From Paragonimus westermani (taxonomy: Eukaryota > Platyhelminthes > Trematoda > Plagiorchiida > Troglotrematidae), in NCBI GenBank assembly GCA_008508345.1, contig QNGE01000989.1, positions 138,272 to 202,271 of the forward strand: a stretch of 64,000 nucleotides of DNA, in the 5' to 3' direction. The position numbers and the translations under genes were made by a program. Under the pieces are notes generated by a model. It made no database searches and was not told the origin of the DNA. It saw nothing but the letters and a program-made list of their open reading frames with translations. The number at the start of each line of letters is the position of its first letter. Within the stretch, counting starts at the first letter, position 1. This document shows, one piece after another, positions 47,190 to 56,558 of this stretch.

Positions 47190-48384
47190 AGGAAATATAC
47201 GGGAAGACATCATGTCATCAGAGTCTTGGTGCCAAATCTGTCTGATGAAATTCTCAGTCAGTAAATCCACCATTGTCGCACACGGTTGTCATATACCAGA
47301 GGACTTTATAAAGCTGGATGGTCGTGCTATTTTAACTGTCAACTTAGTCCGCGACCTAGGTATAGATTACTCAAACTCATTCACTATTGCCGAACATATA
47401 TCTTTTCTAGTAGCTAAAACTAGACCAACGATTGGATACATTAAGCAATCATTCTTCCTTCCTGCAGCTCGACTGCACCTTTATAGGCTGTGCGTACGAC
47501 CTCAACTTGAGTACTGCACGTTCATATATAGTCACTTGCGCAAGTCTGATAGGCTAAATCTGGAAAGTCTCCAACGCGCATTTACGAAAGGTTTAGTGGG
47601 TTATCCGTCTTCTTTGAATTACAGAGAACGCTGCCAGACGCTTAACCTGGATCCTCTTTGGCCACGGCGTTCAAAGCTGAACCTTGCGCTCATGTATAAT
47701 CTAGTTTACAGCAATAAATTCACTGTTAAACTCGTGACTCGTCTTCAGCATAGCTCAAAATACAACATCAGGAACAAAAAGTTCACTTTGGCAACTCTTA
47801 AATCCCGTAGAAAAACTCCGTTCAATTTTTTCTTAGTGAAATATACCTACATTTGGAACAAAATCTCACATGCAAATAGAACCAGTAAGAATATACATTA
47901 CCTCAAACGAAGCTTCGAAACTTTCCTGACATTAAGGAACGTTATGTTGATCCTCAAACTCTGCCTGCCTGAAGCCGATATCTTTGAAAGCTGACCTAAT
48001 AACATCTAACCATCTGATCTAATCTAATAATAACGGAGGGTGAATCTATACCACCTGATGTAACGCCACACACACTTCGAACAGATCAAAGCTATTTACT
48101 TTGCCATTTGAGAAATTCCTCATTTCGAAACTTGTTATTTCTCCAGCAGGACAGATCCTGTACACAGCTCTGTCAGAAAATTGCAGCTGCATAACAATAC
48201 TACAGCCAACATATGACCCTTCGAACATCCCCGTTAGTAGTATCCAAACCATCCTGGTACACTCTTACTTCATACTTAACGATTATCACGTGTGTATTAC
48301 TATCAACCCAGTATGCAATAGCTGTGCAAGTTAACAGTTTGGAGAATATATATAACTTAACCTGTTCGCCTCATATGATTATAT
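47190..48384 (+). mobile_element. 5'-truncated CR1/Jockey-type LINE with 3' untranslated region
   Basis: Coding text begins inside the reverse transcriptase and runs to a stop at 47992-47994. The 3' untranslated region continues to about 48384: the blocks CCCGYTAGTARTATCC.AACCATCC and TTCGCCTCAT are repeated in the LINE end at 59.3-59.46 kb, which defines a shared 3' terminus. Truncation at the 5' end is typical for target-primed reverse transcription. Confidence 0.8.
47212..47994 (+). CDS. Reverse transcriptase C-terminal part of a CR1/Jockey-type LINE (truncated but open)
   Basis: An uninterrupted frame of 260 codons. It starts just after the catalytic box: SWCQICLMKFSVSKSTIVAH is the usual post-box W...W.M.....K. 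phrase. It then has LVRDLGIDYSNSFT (usual LG), HLYRLCVRPQLEYCTFIYS, DRLNLESLQRAFTKGLVGYP, LNLDPLWPRRSKLNL and NFFLVKYTYIWNKIS before the stop. The ATG at 47212 is simply the first in the truncated copy. The lack of any stop or shift, unlike its relatives at 58.96 and 60.4-63.4 kb, suggests a young insertion. It has no endonuclease or catalytic YxDD, so it has no activity of its own. Confidence 0.85.
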   Translation: MSSESWCQICLMKFSVSKSTIVAHGCHIPEDFIKLDGRAILTVNLVRDLGIDYSNSFTIAEHISFLVAKTRPTIGYIKQSFFLPAARLHLYRLCVRPQLEYCTFIYSHLRKSDRLNLESLQRAFTKGLVGYPSSLNYRERCQTLNLDPLWPRRSKLNLALMYNLVYSNKFTVKLVTRLQHSSKYNIRNKKFTLATLKSRRKTPFNFFLVKYTYIWNKISHANRTSKNIHYLKRSFETFLTLRNVMLILKLCLPEADIFES

Positions 48385-48449
48385 ATAAATACATGCCTCT
48401 TCCTATTTTTACAGACCACCTGATAATATTTCCGTGTTGCTAAACATCT

Positions 48450-49316
48450 TTCCATTCTACGTAACGGCCGTACATACTAAATCGACATCGGAATTCGGCT
48501 GTAGTCATATACTGGGGTAATCAGTGAATCGATCACTCTTCGCGTTATACGACAACAGTTATTTGTTAGAGATATATATTCCATTAACCAGCACAAAATT
48601 GTAAATTCGATATAAAAGATCTAGCCAGAAAATGTCAGATTCCATTATTCGTCATACTTCATATGACCATTTCACGTACTTTCGCTCATCACGTGATCTT
48701 GCCATCCATTTTTGATTCCACGATAAATTCCAACGCGAGACAACATTCCATAACGTCCGGAAAATCAAAATCCGGTACTGGTTGGGCAATTCGTGAAATT
48801 CCGTCGATTTGAGGAAATAACGGAGACCAGTCCAGAAGATCGCCCATTCCTCCCTAAAAATTGGAACCCACCTATCTTCCTTCATCTCCCCAAAAATTTC
48901 TACATATTTTTCCGAGGCCATCTACATCAACTGATGGCGAAATTCTTCAACTGTTCGTTTTCTCCATCCCGGGAAATCTTTTTTCTGGCATGACCTTGAA
49001 CATACGGACAGCGTTAACCTCGTGAAGCGACAATTGATGTAACAACTCAGAAATTATATTGAACATTGAAAATCTTCTGAACTATCGTTTCAAAAGCAAG
49101 TGAACCTTCTGCTTCTTTATAAACTAGAGTTTTCTTTCATTATTATCTCCGTTTTATTACCCTATTTCTATAATTGGTGTATTGTACAATTAACAATTAT
49201 GTGTACGGTATGTTGTTCACGTTAAAATGTGTGCACCGATCACGCTTATCTCAGCGTGTTTCTCACAGACGTGTTGAGAAATATGCCATTATTATTAATA
49301 TTATATATATATATAT
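48450..49316 (-). repeat. Dispersed repeat 5, longest copy
   Basis: Read on minus from 49316: an (AT)n head, then TTTCTCAACACGTCTGTGAGAAACACGCT, a middle part, and a tail with a CGGAATTTC.CGAATTGCCCAACC block and ACGGCCGT. Head relatives lie at 55184-55255 and 59462 (plus) and 63070 (minus); the middle is seen at 59640-59880 and 62740-62960; and the tail is repeated in the same orientation at 63590-63890. No long reading frame is conserved, and no terminal inverted repeats are evident. It behaves like a non-autonomous element of at least 850 bp. It lies directly behind the LINE end at 48.38 kb. Confidence 0.6.
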
Positions 49317-49410
49317 GTATGAAAACACGTTCGCATGTTATTGCAGAACATCTCCCGTAAAATTTGAGTATTTATTATACATATGTCATGCGTAAAAAAA
49401 CACTCCATAT

Positions 49411-49414
49411 TTAC
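49411..49414. other. Target site duplication, left
   Basis: TTAC immediately before the 5' LTR. The same four bases follow the 3' LTR at 54951-54954, as expected for a Ty3/Gypsy insertion. Confidence 0.75.
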
Positions 49415-49867
49415 TGTAGCGTATGTACACTATTTTCTACTTCATATTTTTATTGTTATTCATGCCTTCCCATCTTCTTCAACCCCGCATGTACACATGA
49501 TGTTTGAACGAGGTTAATCGATACATAGAGTAATCAATAATTTTCAGATTACACTTCCGAGTTAGCGAGTTCTGCTTTCTGTCCGCGTTCAGGGTCGGTG
49601 GCGTACAAATCTCTGGAAGAATTAGAATTCAACGGAATCAACCGTTTAGTTCGGCAAATTTATTTATCTGTCGTGGGACTTATCTCGGTCGTGACATCGG
49701 GACTATCTGGGGGACACACGACAGGTGGAATCAGTGGAGAATCCTCATTTGGTGTAGTGGAACCAACGTGCCTCCACGAACTATTGTGAGTTATTTGTTT
49801 TCCTTTTCATCAGATTTCGACTTCCTATTCACAAGTGAGATTTCATATACTGTTTAGATCCATTATA
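49415..49867 (+). repeat. 5' LTR of the CsRn1-like element
   Basis: Begins TGTAGCG and ends CCATTATA (the partner LTR ends CCATTACA, the expected TG...CA form). Over the first 419 bp it aligns without gaps to 53956-54374, with about eight differences by eye, so roughly 98 percent identity. The last 34 bp align to 54922-54950, after a nested insertion in the 3' LTR. The open frame inside it (49598-49789) is shared by both LTRs but has no ATG-led coding character. Confidence 0.9.
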
Positions 49868-49872
49868 TTTAT

Positions 49873-49883
49873 TGGTGAGCCCG
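49873..49883 (+). promoter_or_regulatory. Probable primer-binding site (tRNA-Trp type)
   Basis: TGGTGAGCCCG begins five bases after the LTR end. A primer-binding site starts TGG, pairing with the CCA end of a tRNA. It differs by one base from TGGTGACCCCG, the complement I expect for the 3' end of metazoan tRNA-Trp, which is the primer reported for CsRn1-type elements. Confidence 0.6.
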
Positions 49884-49931
49884 TTTTTTTCTTCTGAACT
49901 GCGTTTCTATCCACTTTTGTTACCACTGGCA

Positions 49932-50750
49932 ATGCTTGACGACACTGCGGACATTGACATTAAAACGGAGCACAGCGTTGCTTTAAAACTGCCTGAGTAC
50001 AGCACCCGAAACCGTTGATTGCTGTCTCATCAGATTGAGGCCATTTTTACCACCATGCGGATAACATCAGAGAAAATAAGATTTTCATACGTGGTACAAT
50101 CGCTTCTTTTTGATGTCGCAGCTGAAGTGGAAGACCTGTTGGACTCAATCCCAGCTGATTTCCCTTATACTATTTTAGAAGACACCATCATAGAACGCAC
50201 TGGGAAGTCAGAAACAAAACTCCTTCATGATTTGTTCAGTTCGGTCGAGTTGGGTGATCGGTTTCCATCTCAACTGTTGCGTTATATGAGAGGTCTTTTG
50301 GGCTCGCGAAAGCTTGACGATGCCATTTTAAAACAGTTATGGACCGAAAAACTGCCATCCGCGGTACAACACATTTTCGCTGCCATGGATGAAGAGAGCT
50401 CACTCGACAAATTAACAGCCTTTGCGGACGAAGTAATGGAGACTTTATCTTCACAGCTAGTGTGTACCACGATCATGACAGTTCCCAAGTCACCCTCTTC
50501 AGTCCCGACAACTGATGATAGCCTGAAACTTTTGGTGAAGAAAATGTGCCACTGTATGGACAATATGGCTATGCAGATTAACGAACTGAAGAAGCAACCA
50601 CTCAAATGCCGTATACGATCTAACTTTCGCACTCGACCAAGGTGGTGCTGGCACCACCAAAACTTTTGGGACGAAGCAAAGAAGTGCACCCCGCCGTGCA
50701 CATTCCGAACTCACCACGCGTCACCGTCAAACCGGCAGACCAGCCGGTAA
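49932..50750 (+). pseudogene. Gag of the CsRn1-like element, one internal stop
   Basis: The ATG at 49932 opens MLDDTADIDIKTEHSVALKL and PEYSTRNR, then a TGA at 50016-50018 interrupts, and the same frame goes on with HQIEAIFTTMRITSEKIRFS and YVVQSLLFDVAAEV. In relatives I remember, a tryptophan stands near this place (LWF.Q.EA.F), so TGG to TGA is a likely history. SVELGDRFPSQLLRYMRGLL corresponds to the 34-kb element. Near the end CWHHQNFWDEAKKCTPPC gives C-x2-H-x9-C-x3-C, the CsRn1-type finger. Gag coats the RNA in the cytoplasmic particle. It overlaps the pol frame by more than 100 bases in the minus-one register, implying pol expression by frameshifting. Confidence 0.85.
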
Positions 50751-51148
50751 CGGCGACGACTGTTGCTGGCCAAGCAGGTACTGGTCGCCTATTTTTCATC
50801 AGGAACCGGTCGACCGACTTGCGGTTTCTTATTGATACCGGAGCCAAGCTCAGTGTCATTTCTTCGCAACCAAGTGATCGACTACAGACAGGCCAGTACA
50901 CCTTACAGGCTGCGAATCAAAGTCGCATCGACACTTTCGGGGATTGCTCACTCACTGTCGATCTTGGTCTCCGGCGATGTTTCCGTTGGATATTCCCGCT
51001 TGCCGACATCCAAACGCCACTCATCGGTGCCGACTTCCTGGCACACTTTAACCTTTCCGTTGATATCAGGGGGCGTAAGCTAATTGAAAACACTACCGCC
51101 TGCGCAGTAAATTGTGTTCAATCGACGATAGCGTCAATCGGCATTTAA
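50642..51148 (+). pseudogene. Aspartic protease region of pol, CsRn1-like element
   Basis: The frame includes GRLFFIRNRSTDLRFLIDTG and AKLSVISSQPSD, so the active site DTGA is intact. TLQAANQSRIDTFGDCSLTV follows, then PLADIQTPLIGADFLAHFNL, the G-A-D-F block that ends the domain. A TAA at 51146 interrupts pol immediately afterwards. Protease matures the gag-pol polyprotein. The frame starts inside gag's last 110 bases; I do not claim a separate start codon. Confidence 0.85.
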
Positions 51149-51880
51149 CCCGTTATTCCACCAACACTGTCTTTTGCAGCACTGTTGAAGGATTTTCCCT
51201 CGTTAACTCGGCCATGCTCACATACCGAGACGGTTAAGCACAGTGTGGAACATCACATTACAACAGGCGGTCCTCTGGTTTTCGCCCGTCCACGCCGTTT
51301 ACATCCAGATAAACTCAAAATAGCCAAAGCTGACTTCGAACATGTGCTCCAGTTGGGCATAATTCGACCTTCGAACAGCTCTTGGGAAACACCGCTACAC
51401 ATGGTACCTATAAAGTCTCCGGGTGATTGGCGACCTTGAGGTGATTACCGTGCTCTCAACTACTGCACAATCCCGCACAGATACCATATACTCCATAAAC
51501 ACGACTTTTCGTTAGGACTCGCTGGCGCTACTATCTTCTCTAAATTAGACCTTGTACGCGCCTATTATCACATCCCAGTCGCGGAGGAAGATATTTCAAA
51601 GATAGCCGTTACAACATCTTTCGGACTTTTTAAATTCACAAGGATGCCCTTCGGGCTCCGTAATGCGGCTCAAACATTTCAACGATCCATGGACGAAGTA
51701 TTACTCGGACTCTCTTTTGCGTACGTCTACATCGATGATGTTTTGATCTTTAGCCGCTCAAACGAGGAACACCTTTCTCAACTTCGTGCTGTTTTTGAAC
51801 GTTTCGTTCAATATGATATTAAAATCAACATCGACAAGTGTGCCTTCGGAGTTAACTCATAGGATTTCCTGGAACATCGC
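51149..51880 (+). pseudogene. Reverse transcriptase of the CsRn1-like element
   Basis: Same frame as protease. LLKDFPSLTRP, VKHSVEHHITTGGPLVFARP, LKIAKADFEHVLQLGIIRPS and PLHMVPIKSPGDWRP end at a TGA (51437) where the family has C (usual WRPCGDYRAL). It continues with [26 protein letters not shown] with the first catalytic aspartate, [20 protein letters not shown], and [20 protein letters not shown] with intact YIDD. A TAG at 51860 interrupts after CAFGVNS. Two nonsense codons inactivate an otherwise well-kept enzyme that would copy the element RNA to cDNA. Confidence 0.9.
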
Positions 51881-52650
51881 ATGGACCAAACCGGCATCAC
51901 ACCTCTGACAGATAGATTTGAGTCTATTTCGACTTTTCCGACTCCCACTACGATGATGAAACTGCGACGACTTCTCAGCACACTCAACTACTATCGACGT
52001 TTCATTCCCCATTGCGCGGACATTGTTAAACCTCTAACTGACCTAGTGGACTCTAAACGCAAGTCAGTTGAATTGTCACCTGAAGCCAAAGCAGCTTTCT
52101 CGACAGCAAAGGAAGCCTTGTCATGCCACAAACCTGTGCTCCATCGCTTGCGATCCAAATGCTCGTCTCATTCTCACCACAGATGCATCAAACGCTGCCG
52201 TCGGCGCGGTCCTGGAACAGTCTGTGAACAACAACCCTGGCTATTTTCCCGCAAAAGTTGCAACCAGCACAGACTGAGTACAGCACAGTTGGACGTGAAT
52301 TGCTGGCCATTTATTTGGCGATCCGTTATTTTCGGCATCTTTTGGAAGTTCGACACTTTGTTGTGCAAACCGATCACGAGCCTTTAACATTTGCTTTTCA
52401 TGCTAAACCTGTTCGGTACTCTTCGCGCGAAATCAGACATTTGGACTACATCTCCCAATTCACCACGGATATCCGACACCTACGTGGTGACTCCAATATC
52501 GTTGCTGATACATTATCACGACCTGATATCAACTCAGTCCAATCACCCTCTTCCTTCGATTTGTCTCAAATGGCCACGGCCCAGCAGTGCAGTGAGCACA
52601 TGAAGGACGTTTCCATCTGTAAGTCCTTGAAATTGTCTACCATGCCTTGA
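51881..52650 (+). pseudogene. RNase H of the CsRn1-like element, with frame shifts
   Basis: The connection comes first: ISTFPTPTTMMKLRRLLSTL, NYYRRFIPHCADIVKPLTDL. A shift then moves to the frame 52068-52277 with LILTTDASNAAVGAVLEQSV (catalytic aspartate). A second shift near 52250 leads to 52258-52650 with AQTEYSTVGRELLAIYLAIR (catalytic glutamate), FVVQTDHEPLTFAF (aspartate) and RHLRGDSNIVADTLSRPDIN. RNase H removes the RNA template. Two single-base type shifts break the protein. Confidence 0.85.
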
Positions 52651-52699
52651 CCGATGCAAGCTGGCGACATTTTGTGATACTCCAACGGATACACCCAGA

Positions 52700-53867
52700 C
52701 CTTTCGTTCCACTTTCTTACCGACGCACTGTTTTCAATCATTTTCATCGTTTATCTCACCCCGGAAAACGCGGCACACTGAATTTGATTGCACAACGCTT
52801 TGTTTTGGCCCTATATGAACAAAGACGTTCGCCTTTGGTCACAACAACGTCTAGAGTGCCAAAGGAGTAAAGTGCACAAGCATACGGTAACTACACCAGG
52901 CACATTCTCCGATTCGGACGCCCGTTTTTCTCATGTGCATCTTGACATCGTTGGCCGACTACCACCCTTCAATGATTGTACGCATATACTGACTGCAATC
53001 GACCGTTTTACCCGTTGGCCTTTAGCTGTGCCCATCAGAGACATTTCAGCGGAGACGGTCGCTAAAACTTTCTTAGAACACTGGATCGCTAATTCTGGTG
53101 TGCCATCAACAATCACGACGGATCGAGGCACCCATTTTCAGTTTTCTATTCTTCGCAATTTCACGCAGTTACTGGGTTGCTCGCACATCAAAACGACAGA
53201 ATACCACCCTTGTGCTAACGGTTTAGTCGAGCGTTTCCACCGACAACTGAAAGCCTCGATAACCGCTCAGTCCGACGCATCGAAGTGGAGTGAACGTCTA
53301 CCACTCATTCTCCTCGGAATCTGGTCTACCGTTAAACAGGGCATTGGCTGTACTATCTCTGAGTTAGTTTACGGTAACAAATTGCATCTCCCAGGAGAAC
53401 TGATTCAACCCACGACTCATCCAGACCCAGGCACGGACTACATTTTACGCTTACGACAGCACATGTCCAGCCTTCGTTTCACACCGGCCCGCAAACATGG
53501 GCGTCGAGAACAAAAATCTCAAGATTTGTTCACATGCAAATTTGTGTTTATGCGCCAAGACGCCACCAAGAAACCGTTGCATCCACAATATCTCGGCCCC
53601 TCCAAAGTGGCAGAACGGGACGAGAAATTCTTTATTATTGAAAAGTCTGGACGAAGTGAATCGGTGTCCACTGATCGGCTGAAACCAGCCTACACAGAAC
53701 AAGATGTTGACCAACCTGAACCGACGTTGACTGACAGCAACCCCTCTCCATCCCCAACAGTATTACACTCCCCTGCAGCTCAGCCCCCTTGTTCATCTGA
53801 ACAACGTACCACACGTAGAGGGCGATCTGTACACTGGCCGAAACATCTAACAGATTACAATACATGA
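52700..53867 (+). pseudogene. Integrase of the CsRn1-like element, long open frame
   Basis: The frame 52788-53867 (359 codons) has the tail of the HHCC finger (WSQQRLECQRSKVHKH; the first half, with HRLSHPGKRGT, is just upstream in another frame), then SHVHLDIVGRLPPFNDCTHI (first D), LTAIDRFTRWPLAVPI, TITTDRGTHFQFSI (second D), HPCANGLVERFHRQLKASIT (E), PLILLGIWSTVKQGIGCTIS, FVFMRQDATKKPLHPQYLGP and a proline-rich tail before TGA-type termination at 53867. The DDE triad is complete. Integrase inserts the cDNA. It is the best preserved part of the element, though upstream lesions prevent its synthesis. Confidence 0.92.
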
Positions 53868-53942
53868 TATAACTATCGAGCGTTTGGTTTGTTCTCTCCT
53901 TACTGCCATTCGTTCATCGTGTTTTCAACCCACAAACGCTCT

Positions 53943-53952
53943 GGTGGGAGAG
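53943..53952 (+). promoter_or_regulatory. Polypurine tract
   Basis: GGTGGGAGAG just before the 3' LTR start is the expected primer site for plus-strand DNA synthesis. It also supports the LTR boundary a few bases further on (TGTCGCG at 53956). Confidence 0.7.
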
Positions 53953-53955
53953 TTC

Positions 53956-54950
53956 TGTCGCGTTTGTACACTATTTTCTACTTCATATTTTTACTGTTAT
54001 TCATGCCTTCCCATCTTCTTCAACCCCGCATGTACACATGATGTTTGAACGAGGTTAATCGATACATAGAGTAATCAATAATTTTCAGATTACACTTCCG
54101 AGTTAGCGAGTTCTGCTTTCTGTCCGCGTTCAGGGTCGGTGGCGTACAAATCTCTGGAAGAATTAGAATTCAACGGAATCAACCGTTTAGTTCGGCAAAT
54201 TTATTTATTTGTCGTGGGAATTATCTCGGTCGTGACATCGGGACTATCTGGGGGACACACGACAGGTGGAATCAGTGGAGAATCCTTATTTGGTGTAGTG
54301 AAACCAACGTGCCTCCACGAACTATTGTGAGTTATTTGTTTTCCTTTTCATCAGATTTCGACTTTCTATTCACACCTGAATTTTGTAATGCTGGATCCTG
54401 AATTCGTACGCCCAGAATTTCCCCAACCTTATGTTACCGTGAATCGTAAGTCGCAGGGAGAAAACGATGAATCTGCAAACAAACCTTATTTCTTGATTTG
54501 CTCACCGTTCACAACCGACTTCAACGTAACAATTACGGGGTGCTAGGGAGCCGGATGTGAGAGCATCTTCAGCACAACCGCACAGCAGACGCCAGAGCGG
54601 AAGAGTGCGTCGACGGAAAATTCCAGTCGACCTTCAGAATTCAAACAAGCGTTACACTGGTTAAGCGGCGTTCCTAACGGTAATAGCTCAACATTGTTAT
54701 CCTAGTGAATGTCACCTACAGGAGTAGAGATAGTGCGAATTCATTACACAGCTGAGAGCATAACTGCGAGATTTATGCCGGCCCACTAACTTTGATGCTA
54801 GTGGTTTTTAGCAAGTTTACATGTACAAGGTAAGGTGAACAGGCGCGGTGGTACTGGCAAGGCAAATCTCACGTCGCGAGGAGTTGAGAATTTTGGGGAC
54901 GTCGAAGGTGATCTCACTACAGTTTCCATATACTGTTTGAATCCATTACA
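53956..54950 (+). repeat. 3' LTR of the CsRn1-like element, split by a nested solo LTR
   Basis: 53956-54383 and 54922-54950 together correspond to the 5' LTR. The first part ends shortly after TATTCACA with CCTGAATTT, and the second resumes with GTTTCCATATACTGTTTGAATCC, matching GATTTCATATACTGTTTAGATCC in the 5' LTR. The LTR closes with CCATTACA, followed by the TTAC duplication at 54951. Confidence 0.88.
54384..54921 (-). mobile_element. Nested solo LTR (same family as 25282-25806)
   Basis: 538 bp starting TGTAATG and ending CACTACA on plus; the reverse complement aligns with 25282-25806 throughout, so this copy lies in the opposite direction. ATTT before and GTTT after it look like a four-base target duplication with one later change, which agrees with the uninterrupted ATTTC in the 5' LTR. 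It inserted into the 3' LTR after the CsRn1-like element had arrived. Confidence 0.85.
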
Positions 54951-54954
54951 TTAC
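54951..54954. other. Target site duplication, right
   Basis: TTAC directly after the 3' LTR, equal to 49411-49414. Confidence 0.75.
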
Positions 54955-55356
54955 CAATTTTAAGAGCGAAATCAGAGGACCGGTTTTGCAAGATGGTGAT
55001 ACCATTTCCTATGTTCACGTCAGTCGCTTCCCATAATAGCGTTGAGAATCAAAATGTATTTGGGGAGTTAAGTTTACACATCAAGCCAATATGTACACTG
55101 GTCTGTCGGTGGTCAAAACAATGGCAGACGGAGGTTCAATGTCAACAGCTTCTGCACACAGAGGACCAGCTTATATATATATATATCGTACGTATACTAA
55201 TAAAATAATGGTATATTTCTCAACGCGTTTGTGAGAAACACGTTCAGAAGAGCGTAATCGACTCTGCGACTGACGCACTTCAGCAAGCAACGAGAAGCGT
55301 CGGCTTCAAGGTCACTCGGCGTCTTACTAGGCTGTTTAAATTAATTTTCCCCGGAT
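54955..55356. other. No gene; includes a head fragment of dispersed repeat 5
   Basis: 55184-55255 has an AT-rich run followed by ATTTCTCAACGCGTTTGTGAGAAACACG, which matches the head of repeat 5 in plus orientation. What follows (GCGTAATCGACTCTGCGACTG) departs from the other copies, so this is only a fragment. Nothing else is assigned. Confidence 0.55.
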
Positions 55357-55827
55357 ATGAAAGGAAAACGGTTACCGTCGTCTGTGATCGATTCACTAGG
55401 GTATTACAGTTCTAATGTCTACACTGTAACACGAATTTCGAAACAACGCTTGGTTAATCAGAAACCGAAGTGCTGCCGAATGTTGTTTGAAAGCCTGAGA
55501 AAATGTGTACTTCAGACACTGAACATGCAATTCACGTGTGACAGCAACGTTGGCCTCCAGCAGCGGATGAATTCGTCATCGGAGGGGACTTCCACATTTG
55601 AGAGGCTCAGGTGCGAGGTTGTGGGGCACATTTTCCCAGACCGCAAGGTGGACGTCACACTGACCCCAATTTTCCCTGAGGCTAATGGGGAAGTGGTTGA
55701 TTTTGATGTCACGGAGGATAATGGGGTCTGTTCCATTTTCCGAGATGGGGGGTCACAGTTCTTTGCTCCGCAGTTGAGTAATGTAGAGAGTTCCACGGAC
55801 GACGTCAGCTCACTGCGGGAAGATTGA
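55357..55827 (+). other. Unassigned 156-codon open frame, perhaps upstream pol of the next Gypsy remnant
   Basis: An uninterrupted ATG-led plus frame. The C-terminal two thirds look protein-like: TSTFERLRCEVVGHIFPDRK, VDVTLTPIFPEANGEVVDFD, VTEDNGVCSIFRDGGSQFFA, then an acidic and serine-rich end. There are no cysteine fingers, DTG triplet or membrane segments. It precedes Gypsy pol text on the same strand by about 900 bp, so it might be protease-to-RT sequence of that element, but I recognise no motif. It could also be an exon of a host gene. Confidence 0.3.
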
Positions 55828-56558
55828 AGGATTCTATACAGCAGTTAAAAGGATTCGCATGGCTTGCTTTTGTGAATGAGACGCAAGGGCAGAAGAAACG
55901 CCGTATTATCGGGGCGGGAGGTTGGAAGGAATTCGCTAGTCATGATGCCAACGCGAATTCTCTCTCCGCCCCTCTAAAACTTGTCTAAGGCTGAGAAACT
56001 TGCTGAATTGTTGGACCAGTAGGAGCATGTTGATCTCGGGGATGAACATTTCGCTTGTACGACTTACAACACTCACAATATTCGATTGTAGGTTCGGACG
56101 GGTCTCGAATGCGTTCACGAGGGGCATACATCGTGTGGGGGACCATTCGAGGGCAGATGTTTCAATAAGCAAGCGGCCTAGCTAGCAGAGATAGTTTACC
56201 TGTGGCCAACAGAAGTGTTTGGCACGTTGATGCCCAACGTCCTCTCAGAACCGTACACATTTCGGTGAGTCTCGGGTGTTTTGCTGCGTATTCTTCTTGT
56301 TTCTAAACGTGGGAATAGCGGCTTCACATTATTCCGCTCTGTAAGGTACAAATTATTGACGTGGCTCTGGTTGCTCGCGAGATTTCTGGTCCACATGTTG
56401 TCTACTTGGTAAGCAGACATACATCACTTGCCAGCCTGACTTTATTGCAGGACCTATTAGCCAGGTTTCAGCCGTTAATGGGCAAACATTACATACCATT
56501 GCTTATGTTTGCGGAACTGTGCATCTAGTGTAGGTTGCTTGTACGTTGAGATTTTCAG
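55828..56558. other. No gene assigned
   Basis: Broken frames on both strands. The plus side between 56420 and 56560 may be degraded protease-RT linker of the Gypsy remnant, which I cannot support by a clear motif. Confidence 0.35.

Larger units (their letters stand above)
49415..54950 (+). mobile_element. CsRn1-like Ty3/Gypsy retrotransposon with both LTRs
   Basis: Complete layout on plus: LTR, primer-binding site, gag, protease, reverse transcriptase, RNase H, integrase, polypurine tract, LTR, flanked by TTAC on both sides. The gag C-H-C-C finger and tRNA-Trp-like primer site place it in the CsRn1 lineage. Five nonsense or frame lesions were found (gag TGA 50016; pol TAA 51146, TGA 51437, TAG 51860; shifts near 52.15-52.26 kb and before 52.79 kb), so it is inactive. 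The 3' LTR carries a nested solo LTR. Catalytic residues are otherwise well kept. Confidence 0.92.

Noticed and set aside
49598..49789. Open frame of 63 codons repeated at 54139-54330, as if a duplicated small gene
   Set aside because: Both lie inside the two LTRs of the CsRn1-like element; the duplication is the LTR pair, and the frame begins on a non-ATG codon.
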